Shown here piece after piece: positions 7,163-15,440 of a stretch of 64,000 bases of DNA. Source of the DNA: Rhodobacterales bacterium (lineage in GTDB: Bacteria; Pseudomonadota; Alphaproteobacteria; Rhodobacterales; Rhodobacteraceae); assembly GCA_002747035.1 (NCBI GenBank), contig PDRZ01000014.1, positions 1 through 64,000 on the forward strand. The letters run 5' to 3'. Positions within the stretch are counted from its first letter, which is position 1. Every line of letters begins with the position of its first letter. Position numbers and translations under genes: made by a program. Below the pieces are notes generated by a model, which saw only the letters and a list, made by a program, of their open reading frames with translations, was not told where the DNA came from and made no database searches.

Positions 7163-10069
7163 TCAACGTGCGGCAAGCAGAGGTTTGAGATAGTGACCAG
7201 TGTGGCTTTCCGCGATCTCCGCAACCTCTTCGGGCGTGCCAACGGCCACGATCTTTCCGCCACCGTCACCACCCTCGGGTCCGATATCAATGATATGATC
7301 CGCAGTTTTCACGACATCAAGATTGTGTTCAATCACCACCACGGTATTGCCACTATCCACCAATTCATGCAGCACTTCCAAAAGCTTGCGCACATCCTCG
7401 AAATGCAGACCCGTCGTCGGCTCATCCAGGATATAAAGCGTGCGCCCGGTGGAGCGTTTTGACAATTCCTTGCTCAACTTGACCCGCTGCGCCTCGCCTC
7501 CGGACAAGGTCGTCGCCTGTTGGCCAACCTTGATATACCCAAGCCCGACCCGCGCCAATGCATCCATCTTGTCCCGGATCGACGGCACGGCCTTGAAAAA
7601 CTCCTGTGCGTCCTCGACCGTCATATCCAGCACATCAGCAATTGATTTACCCTTAAACTTTATCTCAAGGGTTTCGCGGTTATACCTTGCCCCATGACAG
7701 GTTTCACAGGTTACATAAACGTCGGGCAGGAAATGCATCTCAATCTTGATGACCCCGTCCCCCTGGCAGGCTTCGCACCGCCCCCCCTTGACGTTAAAGC
7801 TGAAGCGCCCTGGTTTATAACCACGGGCCTTGGCTTCGGGCAGCCCGGCGAACCAGTCGCGGATTGGCGTGAACGCGCCGGTATAGGTTGCCGGGTTTGA
7901 CCGTGGCGTGCGCCCAATCGGGCGTTGGTCGATATCAATAACCTTGTCCAGATGCTCCAGACCCTTGATGGTTTCACAAGGCGCGGGCGTCTGACGCGCC
8001 CCGTTCAACCGCATCGATGCGGTTTTGAACAGGGTCTCGATGGTCAAGGTGGATTTCCCCCCGCCTGACACGCCTGTCACACAAACGAACTTGCCCAGCG
8101 GAAACTCCGCCGTCACGTTTTGCAGGTTGTTCCCGGTCGCCCTGACGACGGTTACGGCCTTTCCATTCCCGTCACGCCGTGCCGTATCAAACGGAATCTG
8201 GCGGGTGCCGGACAGATACTGCCCCGTCACGCTGGCCTCGTCCGCCGCGATATGCTCAGGCGTGCCATGGCTGACCACTTCCCCCCCATGCACCCCTGCG
8301 CCGGGGCCAATGTCGAACACGTAATCGGCCTCGCGGATCGCCTCTTCGTCATGCTCGACCACAATCACCGTATTGCCCTGATCACGCAGATTTTTCAGCG
8401 TGGTCAGCAACCGATCATTGTCGCGCTGATGCAACCCGATAGAGGGCTCATCCAACACATAAAGCACGCCGGTCAGACCGCTGCCAATCTGACTGGCCAG
8501 CCGAATCCGCTGGCTTTCCCCTCCGGACAAGGTGCCGCTAGCGCGGGACAGGGTCAGGTATTCCAACCCTACATTGTTCAAAAACCCAAGCCGTTCACGA
8601 ATTTCCTTTAAAATCGCCCGGGCAATCTCTTTCTTCTGGTCACTCAAATGGTCAGGCGCATCCTCGACCCATGCAAGAGCCTCCCGGATCGACATTTGAA
8701 CCACCTGCCCCACATGCAGCAACGCCTCCGGGTCCCCTTTGGCCGGACCGATCTTTACCGCCAGAGCCTCGTTGCGCAAACGATACCCACCACAGGCACC
8801 ACAGGGGCGGTTGTTCTGATAGCGCTCGAATTCTTCACGGATCCAGTTGCTGTCGGTTTCCCGATACCGCCGCTCCATGTTGGGGATCACCCCCTCGAAC
8901 ACGCGCGTGACCTGATAGACCCGCCCCCCTTCATCATAGCGGAACGGGATTTCCTCGTCCCCTGACCCATAAAGAAATACCTTCTGCACCTTCTTGGACA
9001 AGTCCTTCCAACGGGTATCCTTGTCAAACCTGTAATGCCTGGCAATCGCCTCGATCGTTTGCAGAAAATAGGGCGACTTGCCCTTGCGCCACGGGGCCAA
9101 AGCGCCATCGTAAATCTTCAACGTCGCATCGGGAACCACCAGCCGCTCGTCGAAAAACAACTCGACCCCCAACCCGTCGCAATGGGGACAGGCCCCAAAA
9201 GGAGCGTTGAACGAAAACAGGCGCGGTTCGATCTCGGGAATGGTAAACCCGCTGACGGGACAGGCGAAATTCTCGCTAAAGGTGATCCGCTCGGCGGCCT
9301 CGGGGGGCGAGGCGGACCCGTCAGGGGCCGAAGAGCCGCCCTGCGGTGCCGTCTCCAGTACCGCGATCCCATCGGCAAGGTCCAGGGCGGTGCGCAGACT
9401 ATCGGCCAGCCGCGTTTCCATGCCTTCCCGCACAACCAGCCGATCCACAACCACGTCGATGTCGTGGCGGAACTTCTTGTCCAACTCGGGCGGCTCGTCC
9501 AACTCGTAAAACGCGCCATCCACCTTGACCCGCTGAAACCCCTGTTTGCGCAAGTCAAGGAATTCCTTGCGATACTCACCTTTACGGTCCCGCACGATCG
9601 GGGCCAGAAGATAAGCCCGCGTGCCCTCTTCCATCCCCATAATTCGGTCCACCATATCCTGAACCTGCTGGGCCTCAATCGGTTCACCTGTTGCCGGGGA
9701 ATAGGGGGTGCCGGCGCGCGCAAACAACAGGCGGAGATAATCGTAAATCTCGGTCACGGTTCCCACGGTAGAGCGTGGGTTTTTCGATGTTGTCTTCTGT
9801 TCAATCGAAATGGCCGGAGAAAGCCCGCTGATGTGGTCCACATCCGGCTTTTCCATCATATCCAGAAACTGCCGCGCATAGGCAGACAGCGATTCGACAT
9901 ACCGTCGCTGCCCTTCCGCATAAATCGTATCAAAAGCCAAACTGGATTTACCGGACCCGGAAAGCCCGGTGATTACAACCAGTTGATCGCGCGGAATATC
10001 CACGTCGATCCCTTTGAGATTATGTTCGCGCGCACCGCGCACCTCGATATTTTTCTGCTCGGCCATCAT
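7163..10069 (-). CDS. uvrA: excinuclease ABC subunit UvrA
   Basis: This 968-residue ATPase is the damage-recognition subunit of nucleotide excision repair; it loads UvrB on lesions. It has two ABC modules. The first Walker [13 protein letters not shown], is near residue 35, a zinc finger (CPVSGF then CPHCDG) near 270-300, the first signature [13 protein letters not shown] near 540 and the second Walker [11 protein letters not shown], near 690. The second zinc finger ([14 protein letters not shown]) is followed by [15 protein letters not shown] and [15 protein letters not shown] low-complexity insertion [17 protein letters not shown] (about 245-262) makes it slightly longer than usual. Two adjacent ATGs (10069, 10066) follow GGGGGC; either could be used. 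An SOS-like box lies about 63 bases upstream. Confidence 0.97.
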   Translation of the reverse strand: MMAEQKNIEVRGAREHNLKGIDVDIPRDQLVVITGLSGSGKSSLAFDTIYAEGQRRYVESLSAYARQFLDMMEKPDVDHISGLSPAISIEQKTTSKNPRSTVGTVTEIYDYLRLLFARAGTPYSPATGEPIEAQQVQDMVDRIMGMEEGTRAYLLAPIVRDRKGEYRKEFLDLRKQGFQRVKVDGAFYELDEPPELDKKFRHDIDVVVDRLVVREGMETRLADSLRTALDLADGIAVLETAPQGGSSAPDGSASPPEAAERITFSENFACPVSGFTIPEIEPRLFSFNAPFGACPHCDGLGVELFFDERLVVPDATLKIYDGALAPWRKGKSPYFLQTIEAIARHYRFDKDTRWKDLSKKVQKVFLYGSGDEEIPFRYDEGGRVYQVTRVFEGVIPNMERRYRETDSNWIREEFERYQNNRPCGACGGYRLRNEALAVKIGPAKGDPEALLHVGQVVQMSIREALAWVEDAPDHLSDQKKEIARAILKEIRERLGFLNNVGLEYLTLSRASGTLSGGESQRIRLASQIGSGLTGVLYVLDEPSIGLHQRDNDRLLTTLKNLRDQGNTVIVVEHDEEAIREADYVFDIGPGAGVHGGEVVSHGTPEHIAADEASVTGQYLSGTRQIPFDTARRDGNGKAVTVVRATGNNLQNVTAEFPLGKFVCVTGVSGGGKSTLTIETLFKTASMRLNGARQTPAPCETIKGLEHLDKVIDIDQRPIGRTPRSNPATYTGAFTPIRDWFAGLPEAKARGYKPGRFSFNVKGGRCEACQGDGVIKIEMHFLPDVYVTCETCHGARYNRETLEIKFKGKSIADVLDMTVEDAQEFFKAVPSIRDKMDALARVGLGYIKVGQQATTLSGGEAQRVKLSKELSKRSTGRTLYILDEPTTGLHFEDVRKLLEVLHELVDSGNTVVVIEHNLDVVKTADHIIDIGPEGGDGGGKIVAVGTPEEVAEIAESHTGHYLKPLLAAR

Positions 10070-10131
10070 TCGCCCCCGGATTGACCCTTAACAGATAGTT
10101 GAGACCCGCCGCGGTTCCAATAGAAAAATGA

Positions 10132-10146
10132 GAACAAAAGAGAAAC
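10132..10146 (-). promoter_or_regulatory. candidate LexA (SOS) box for uvrA
   Basis: On the minus strand this reads GTTTCTCTTTTGTTC. It differs at one position from the alphaproteobacterial SOS consensus GTTC-N7-GTTC. It lies 63 bases before the uvrA start, a plausible promoter position. UvrA belongs to the SOS regulon in many bacteria, and the same motif in perfect form is at recA in this window. Confidence 0.55.
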
Positions 10147-10204
10147 ACAGGAAACTGTCCTTCTGCCCCACGTGATTGCCGAGGAATTTCTCTGATACCC
10201 CCCC

Positions 10205-10233
10205 TTAACATTCAAAGTTCTGAATGTTATGTT
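10205..10233 (+). promoter_or_regulatory. promoter with embedded palindromic operator (ATTC-N8-GAAT) for the rhodanese gene
   Basis: TTAACA (10205-10210) and TATGTT (10228-10233) are spaced by 17 bases and make a credible sigma-70 type -35/-10 pair. Between and across them lies the perfect inverted repeat AACATTCA-AAGTTC-TGAATGTT (10207-10228). Its core ATTC-N8-GAAT is the motif reported for SqrR/BigR persulfide-responsive ArsR-type repressors. The start codon is 33 bases past the -10. A repressor here would block RNA polymerase and be relieved by reactive sulfur, which suits a rhodanese. Motif and position are read directly; the regulator identity is inferred, and no ArsR gene is in the window. 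Confidence 0.6.
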
Positions 10234-10265
10234 GCCCATCAACCATCAGAAAAAGGACGCATCAG

Positions 10266-10628
10266 ATGTTCGGATTCATGCGCGGCCCGGGTGCCGCAAA
10301 GATCAGCGCACAAGACGCTATCAAAGGGGTCGAAGACGGCTCGGTCACGGTCATTGACGTGCGCGAACCTATGGAAGTTGCACAAACCGGCAAGGCCAAA
10401 GGCGCGCTGCACATCCCCATGATGCTGCTGCAATCCAAGGCCGATCCGCGCCACCCCGAATTTCACCCGGATCTCAACACATCCTCGACCATCGCGCTTT
10501 ACTGTGCCTCGGGTGCCCGCTCTGCCTCTGCGGCACAGATGTTAGCCCAGATGGGGTTTTCGGATGTGCGCAATATCGGTGGGCTGCATGACTGGGCACG
10601 TGCAGGCGGGGCAATCGAACAGGCCTGA
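10266..10628 (+). CDS. rhodanese-like sulfurtransferase, single domain
   Basis: This 120-residue cytosolic rhodanese carries persulfide sulfur on an active-site cysteine. The N-terminal part has VTVIDVREPMEVAQTGKAKG and HIP, the two standard rhodanese boxes. The active-site loop is C80-ASGARS (Cys-x-x-Gly-x-Arg-Ser), and the C-terminal NIGGLHDWARAGG is canonical. The start at ATG 10266 follows AAAAGGA; an earlier TTG at 10224 would extend into the operator. It is transcribed divergently from uvrA and stands alone, with its own promoter overlapping a sulfide-regulator-like palindrome. Likely roles are sulfide or thiosulfate detoxification or sulfur trafficking; the substrate cannot be set from sequence. 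Confidence 0.92.
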   Translation: MFGFMRGPGAAKISAQDAIKGVEDGSVTVIDVREPMEVAQTGKAKGALHIPMMLLQSKADPRHPEFHPDLNTSSTIALYCASGARSASAAQMLAQMGFSDVRNIGGLHDWARAGGAIEQA

Positions 10629-10635
10629 TCCCTGC

Positions 10636-10676
10636 CCGCCCCCACAGGCCACGCCGCAGTTGAGGCGCGGGGGCGG
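10636..10676. terminator. possible bidirectional terminator between rhodanese and lpdA
   Basis: CCGCCCCC (10636-10643) is mirrored by GGGGGCGG (10669-10676) between two convergent genes. The loop is long (25 bases) and there is no T run, so this is a weak call. Confidence 0.3.
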
Positions 10677-10693
10677 TCGGACCGGCGGCCAGA

Positions 10694-12088
10694 TTACATA
10701 TGAATCACGCGCCCGAATGCATCCAGAACGCTTTCATGCATCATCTCTGACAGCGTTGGGTGGGGGAAGACGGTGTTCATCAGGTCTTCCTCGGTTGTTT
10801 CAAGCTGACGCCCGATGACATAGCCCTGGATCATCTCGGTCACCTCGGCCCCAACCATATGCGCCCCCAGCAATTCGCCGGTTTTGGCGTCAAACACGGT
10901 TTTCACCATACCCTCGGACTCTCCCAGCGCGATGGCCTTGCCATTGCCGATAAAGGGGAAACGACCCACTTTGACATCAAACCCAAGCTCTTTGGCCTTG
11001 GCTTCGGTATAGCCCACGCTGGCCACCTGAGGATGGCAATAGGTGCAGCCCGCAATGCTTTCGGGTTTGACCGGATGGGCGTGTTTGCCCGCGATCAACT
11101 CGGCCACCATGACGCCCTCGTGGCTCGCTTTATGCGCCAGCCACGGCGCGCCGGCGATGTCTCCGATGGCATAAAGCCCCTCGACCCCGGTGCGACAGAA
11201 CGCATCCGTGATCACATGGGTGCGGTCAATCTCGACGCCCAGGGCTTCAAGCCCGAGGTTTTCGACGTTCCCCACAATCCCCACGGCAGAGATCACGGTG
11301 TCGAAGTCCTGTTTCTCAATCTTGCCACCCACCTCGATATGGGCGGTGACCTTCCCCTTGCCGCGGTCGAGCTGTTTGACCATGGCTTTTTCCATGATCT
11401 TCATCCCCTGTTTCACGAACTGTTTTCTGGCAAAGGCGCTGATTTCGGCGTCCTCCACCGGCAGCACGCGATCCATGACCTCTACCACCGTCGTATCCGC
11501 GCCGAGAGTATTGTAAAAACTGGCAAATTCGATGCCAATCGCCCCGGAACCGATCACCAGAAGCTTTTTGGGCATCCGCACCGGGTCCAGCGCATGTTTG
11601 TAGGTCCATACCAAATCGCCATCGGCCTCAAGCCCTGGCAATTCACGCGCCCGCGCCCCGGTGGCCAGCACGATGTTCGGGGCCGTCAGGGTTTCCTCTC
11701 CGTTGTCGGTCGTCACGCTCACCTCTCCCTTACGGGCGAGTTTCGCTTTCCCCATCACCACCGTCACCTTGTTCTTTTTCAAAAGGTGACCAATACCGCC
11801 CGAGAGCTGTGCCGCGACGCCGCGCGACCGTTTGACCACCGCAGGCAGATCATAGTCGATCTTTTCCGCCCTGAGCCCAAACTCCTTGGCGCGTTCCATC
11901 AGGTGGAACACCTCGGAACTGCGCAGCAAAGCCTTGGTGGGGATACAGCCCCAGTTCAGACAGATGCCGCCAAGGTGTTCACGTTCAACCACCGCGACCT
12001 TCAGGCCCAATTGGGCACCACGGATGGCGGCCACATATCCACCGGGGCCCGCCCCGATCACGATCATATCAAATGCTTTGGCCGACAT
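10694..12088 (-). CDS. lpdA: dihydrolipoyl dehydrogenase (E3)
   Basis: This 464-residue FAD flavoprotein reoxidises dihydrolipoamide of 2-oxoacid dehydrogenase complexes with NAD. The FAD motif GAGPGGYVAA is at 12-21, and the redox disulfide C43-LNWG-C48 is intact. The NAD motif VIGSGAIGIEFASF is near 175, and AIGDIAGAPWLAHKA is the second FAD site. The C-terminal catalytic pair is in HPTLSEMMHESVL. ATG 12088 has GGAGG six bases upstream. The gene stands apart from any E1 or E2 genes here, and its 5' region carries a perfect palindrome (12108-12127) that may be an operator. LpdA of pyruvate dehydrogenase is the closest recognisable type. Confidence 0.95.
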   Translation of the reverse strand: MSAKAFDMIVIGAGPGGYVAAIRGAQLGLKVAVVEREHLGGICLNWGCIPTKALLRSSEVFHLMERAKEFGLRAEKIDYDLPAVVKRSRGVAAQLSGGIGHLLKKNKVTVVMGKAKLARKGEVSVTTDNGEETLTAPNIVLATGARARELPGLEADGDLVWTYKHALDPVRMPKKLLVIGSGAIGIEFASFYNTLGADTTVVEVMDRVLPVEDAEISAFARKQFVKQGMKIMEKAMVKQLDRGKGKVTAHIEVGGKIEKQDFDTVISAVGIVGNVENLGLEALGVEIDRTHVITDAFCRTGVEGLYAIGDIAGAPWLAHKASHEGVMVAELIAGKHAHPVKPESIAGCTYCHPQVASVGYTEAKAKELGFDVKVGRFPFIGNGKAIALGESEGMVKTVFDAKTGELLGAHMVGAEVTEMIQGYVIGRQLETTEEDLMNTVFPHPTLSEMMHESVLDAFGRVIHM

Positions 12089-12107
12089 GCGCCCCTCCGA
12101 TTCCGAT

Positions 12108-12127
12108 GTAGTTTGATATTAAACTAC
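12108..12127 (-). promoter_or_regulatory. perfect palindrome upstream of lpdA, candidate operator
   Basis: GTAGTTT-GATATT-AAACTAC is a perfect 7-bp inverted repeat ending 20 bases before the lpdA start. Its size and AT-rich core resemble operators of MarR-type repressors. It is too short and lacks the tail expected of a terminator. The binding protein is not known. Confidence 0.5.
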
Positions 12128-12227
12128 TTCTCCACGCGCAGCAATGCAGCAAAAAAGTCGCGCGGCCTCACGCCACGCACCCGGCTCTAACGCGTTGGAA
12201 TTTCAAGACGATTAATGCAAGACCTGC

Positions 12228-12803
12228 TTACCCGGCCTGCAACTCTCGCATGGTTTCGCCATAACCGCCGCGCGAAACATAGTCGCGCTCGGTTGCGGTG
12301 AACCGGCGATGCAGCGCCTCATTGCGGTACGGGAACCGGCCAAACCTGCGAATGATTTCACGATGGGCCTGAGCGTGGATCAGATTTCCCTCTCCCGCCC
12401 TGGGCATCCGTTCTTTCATCAAACGCACACAGCGCTCTTGATCGCACAGGCTTTCCGAGTGCATCAGGGGAAGGTAAAAGAACTGCCGCGCAGGTTCGTC
12501 GATCTTCAAATCCCAATCCTTTGCAATCGCCACCTTGGCCACGGCAAGCGCCACCTTGTCCGTGGCAAAGGCGTCGGCCGATCCTCGGAACATGTTGCGT
12601 GGAAATTGATCCAACAGGATCAAATAGGCCAATGTCCCGCCGGGATATGTCAGCCACAGGGACAAGGCCCCGTCCTTTGCCGCTTCGTAAGCCGTTCCGA
12701 ACCGTGCCAGAATTTCGGCGTCAAGCTCATCAGACTGCTTGTACCACCCGTCAGTCCCGACCTCGTCGAGCCAGAACTTCAGGACCTCATCAGGACCTAT
12801 CAT
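12228..12803 (-). CDS. DUF924 family protein
   Basis: This is a 191-residue all-helical (TPR-like) protein of the DUF924 family, function unknown. Family hallmarks are visible: VLKFWLDEVGTDGWYKQSDE at the start, LILLDQFPRNMFRGSADAFA in the middle (the L-D-Q-F-P-R-N block is diagnostic), and YLPLMHSESLCDQER followed by HREIIRRFGRFPYRN. The length is as expected. ATG 12803 follows AGGAGGGTGACCCG, a strong ribosome binding site. It is transcribed alone, between an MFS gene upstream and lpdA downstream. There are no signal or membrane segments, so it is cytosolic. Confidence 0.92.
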   Translation of the reverse strand: MIGPDEVLKFWLDEVGTDGWYKQSDELDAEILARFGTAYEAAKDGALSLWLTYPGGTLAYLILLDQFPRNMFRGSADAFATDKVALAVAKVAIAKDWDLKIDEPARQFFYLPLMHSESLCDQERCVRLMKERMPRAGEGNLIHAQAHREIIRRFGRFPYRNEALHRRFTATERDYVSRGGYGETMRELQAG

Positions 12804-12917
12804 CGGGTCACCCTCCTACCCATTTTCGCCCCCATTCATGCAATTGTTACACATGATCCTGACGCAAGGAACAGTAAAAAATTACTTCAAATGCGACATA
12901 AAATGACTCGATGCACG

Positions 12918-14180
12918 TCAGTTTCCCGTTTCATCGGCGGTTTCCTGCTCTTCAATTGCCGTTTCGATGGCAACCTCAACCGCAACGGGTGAAGTCGACA
13001 TGAGAACCGGTTGATAGCCCACGGTTTCTTCCACCGGCGTCGCCGCCCGCTGGGTCATGCGATAGGCGGCATAGGCCGCCATCGCGAACAACAACACCCC
13101 AAGAAACAGGAAATAACCGTGCGGTCCGATGATCCCCATGGCCCAACCGGTCACCACTGGCCCTGCCACCGCGCCCAGCCCGTTGATGAACACCAGCCCG
13201 CCAGACACGGCGGCCATGTCATCGGCCTCGATGAAATCATTGGTATAGGCGATCAACAGCGAATAAAGCGGGTTGGACATGCCGCCAACCAAGAAGGCCG
13301 CAACCAGCAGCATGTTGAAATCTCTGCCACCAAAGCTGGCCCCGATCATCGCCCCGACACCCCCGACCAAAGCGACCCCCATGATCAACAGCCGGCGATC
13401 CATGCGGTCCGACACCCATCCCAGCGGGTATTGTACCAGGGTCGCGCCGATATAGAACACGGAAACGAATATCGAAATCTCGACCAGAGTCAGGTCAATC
13501 GCGCCGCCATAAACAGCCGACATGCCGAATTGGGCAGAAAAGATACCGCCCAGGATGAACATGCCGACACAGCCCAGCGGCGAAATCTCCATGATCTCGC
13601 GCAGGCTCATGCGTTTGGCGGTTTCGAACGCCGGGGTCGGTGAAATCGACAACAGGATCGGCGCAAACGAAATGGAAACCAGCACCGACGGGATGATGAA
13701 CAACACATAACCGCCGGGTTCGGCCACAAGAAGCAGAGCCTGGGCCACGATGATCCCGATGGTCTGAACGATCATATACAGCGACAGGGCCTTGCCGCGG
13801 GTGTCATTGCTGGCCGCATTGTTGAGCCAGCTTTCCGCTGTCACATAAACGCCCGAAAAACAGAACCCGATCACCACGCGCAACGCGGTCCAGACCCACG
13901 GGTTCGCCCAGGTGGCATAAAGCACCAGAACGGCCGAGATGAACGAGGCAAGAGCGGCGAACACCCGCACATGGCCGACCCGACGTATCAAATCGGGCGT
14001 CATCCAGCTCCCTCCTAGAAAGCCAACGAAATATGCGGACATGACCACCGACATTTCGAAGGTCGAAAACCCTTCGATGCCGCCGCGCACCCCCAACAAC
14101 GTGCCCTGCAACCCGTTCCCCACCATGAGAAGCCCCATGCCGAGCAAAAGCGCCCAAGACGCGGAAAGAACCTGAAACAT
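12918..14180 (-). CDS. MFS transporter (YcaD-like)
   Basis: This 420-residue inner-membrane protein has about 12 hydrophobic segments. The N-terminal half carries LLGMGLLMVGNGLQGTLLGV and the loop GSWMTPDLIRRVGHVRVFAA, a variant of the A-like motif after TM2. The second-half counterpart is YPLGWVSDRMDRRLLIMGVA. It resembles the YcaD-type group of major facilitator proteins (sugar-like fold, unknown substrate). The C-terminal 40 residues are hydrophilic and acidic (VEVAIETAIEEQETADE). ATG 14180 has AGGAG six bases upstream. No neighbour hints at a substrate. The 193 bases up to queA hold no gene. Confidence 0.85.
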   Translation of the reverse strand: MFQVLSASWALLLGMGLLMVGNGLQGTLLGVRGGIEGFSTFEMSVVMSAYFVGFLGGSWMTPDLIRRVGHVRVFAALASFISAVLVLYATWANPWVWTALRVVIGFCFSGVYVTAESWLNNAASNDTRGKALSLYMIVQTIGIIVAQALLLVAEPGGYVLFIIPSVLVSISFAPILLSISPTPAFETAKRMSLREIMEISPLGCVGMFILGGIFSAQFGMSAVYGGAIDLTLVEISIFVSVFYIGATLVQYPLGWVSDRMDRRLLIMGVALVGGVGAMIGASFGGRDFNMLLVAAFLVGGMSNPLYSLLIAYTNDFIEADDMAAVSGGLVFINGLGAVAGPVVTGWAMGIIGPHGYFLFLGVLLFAMAAYAAYRMTQRAATPVEETVGYQPVLMSTSPVAVEVAIETAIEEQETADETGN

Positions 14181-14373
14181 CGCGCACTCCTGCCGAATGA
14201 AACTGACTGACCCTACCCCGGCTCACCACGCACCGTCTTGTGCGCGCACCTTTGCGATGTCAGGCCGCGACACGTGCTCCGGAAGCGAATTGCCATAGAG
14301 GTTGAGCCTAACCTGTCCCATCCCGCCCGGTCACGTCCAGAAACGACCATGGCACAGCCGTTTTCGAACCACG

Positions 14374-15435
14374 TCAAACCACCGAATGCGGAAACAGGAT
14401 CGAACTGTCGCCATAGGAAAAGAACCGATAACCGTTGCTGATGGCATGATCATAGATCTGCATGATCCGCTCCTGCCCCATCAACGCAGAGACCAGCATC
14501 ATCAACGTGGATTTCGGCAGGTGGAAATTGGTCATCAACCCGTCCGTGACGCGAAATTCGAAACCGGGATAGATGAAAATATCGGTTTCGCCGGTCCAGG
14601 GCGCGATTTCACCCGTGGCCCGTGCCGCGCTTTCGATCAGACGCAGCGCGGTGGTCCCCACCGGGATCACCCGCCCACCGGCGGCGCGGGTGGCGGCGAT
14701 CTCTTCTGCCGCCCTCTCGCTGACCTCGCCCCATTCAGCGTGCATCTTGTGAGTGGTCACGTCGTCAACCTTGACCGGCAGAAAGGTGCCCGCCCCCACA
14801 TGCAAGGTCACATGGGTGAACGCGACTCCCATATCCGCAAGACGCTGTAACAGCGGCTCATCAAAATGCAGCGACGCGGTCGGGGCCGCCACCGCCCCGG
14901 GGCTCCGGGCGAATACCGTCTGATAATCGGTCTTGTCCTGTTCATCCGCCGCGCGTCTGGCCGCGATATAGGGCGGCAATGGCATCGCCCCGGCTTGGCT
15001 CAAAGCCCGGTCAAAATCCTCCCCTGCCAGGTTGAACCGCAACACCGCCTGCCCATCCGCCTTGGCCTCGCATATGGCGCGGAACCCATCGGCAAACACG
15101 ATCTCTTCGCCCACCCCCACCTTGCGCAGGGGTTTGAGCAGCGCGTGCCACGCCCCGTCCGCCTTTGGGTCAAGCAACGTGACCTCCACCGCCGCCGACA
15201 CCCGCCCCTGTGCGGTGTCGCGATAGCGCCGCCCGGAAAGGCGCGCGGGCAACACCCTGGTATCGTTCAAAACCAACCGATCCCCGGGGCGCAGCACATG
15301 GACAAGGTCCGTCACCACGCGATCCTCAATCCCCCCCTCGCGGGCCACCAGCAACCGGGCCGAACTGCGCGGTGTGGCGGGGCGCGTGGCGATCAGCCCC
15401 TCGGGCAGATCAAAATCAAAATCGGAAAGCTGCAT
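14374..15435 (-). CDS. queA: S-adenosylmethionine:tRNA ribosyltransferase-isomerase QueA
   Basis: This 353-residue enzyme transfers the ribosyl part of SAM to preQ1 at tRNA position 34, making epoxyqueuosine. Diagnostic stretches are [20 protein letters not shown] near the start, [46 protein letters not shown] and [17 protein letters not shown] near the end. Length and order match the family. The start lies five bases after the stop of the large AsmA-like gene, with no clear ribosome binding site of its own, so it is probably coupled to that gene. I see no other queuosine gene in the window. Confidence 0.96.
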   Translation of the reverse strand: MQLSDFDFDLPEGLIATRPATPRSSARLLVAREGGIEDRVVTDLVHVLRPGDRLVLNDTRVLPARLSGRRYRDTAQGRVSAAVEVTLLDPKADGAWHALLKPLRKVGVGEEIVFADGFRAICEAKADGQAVLRFNLAGEDFDRALSQAGAMPLPPYIAARRAADEQDKTDYQTVFARSPGAVAAPTASLHFDEPLLQRLADMGVAFTHVTLHVGAGTFLPVKVDDVTTHKMHAEWGEVSERAAEEIAATRAAGGRVIPVGTTALRLIESAARATGEIAPWTGETDIFIYPGFEFRVTDGLMTNFHLPKSTLMMLVSALMGQERIMQIYDHAISNGYRFFSYGDSSILFPHSVV

Positions 15436-15440
15436 GGGCG

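Noticed and set aside
10760-12190. A 476-codon plus-strand frame opposite lpdA
   Set aside because: Mirror frame of a high-GC gene; it matches no family and lpdA is unambiguous.
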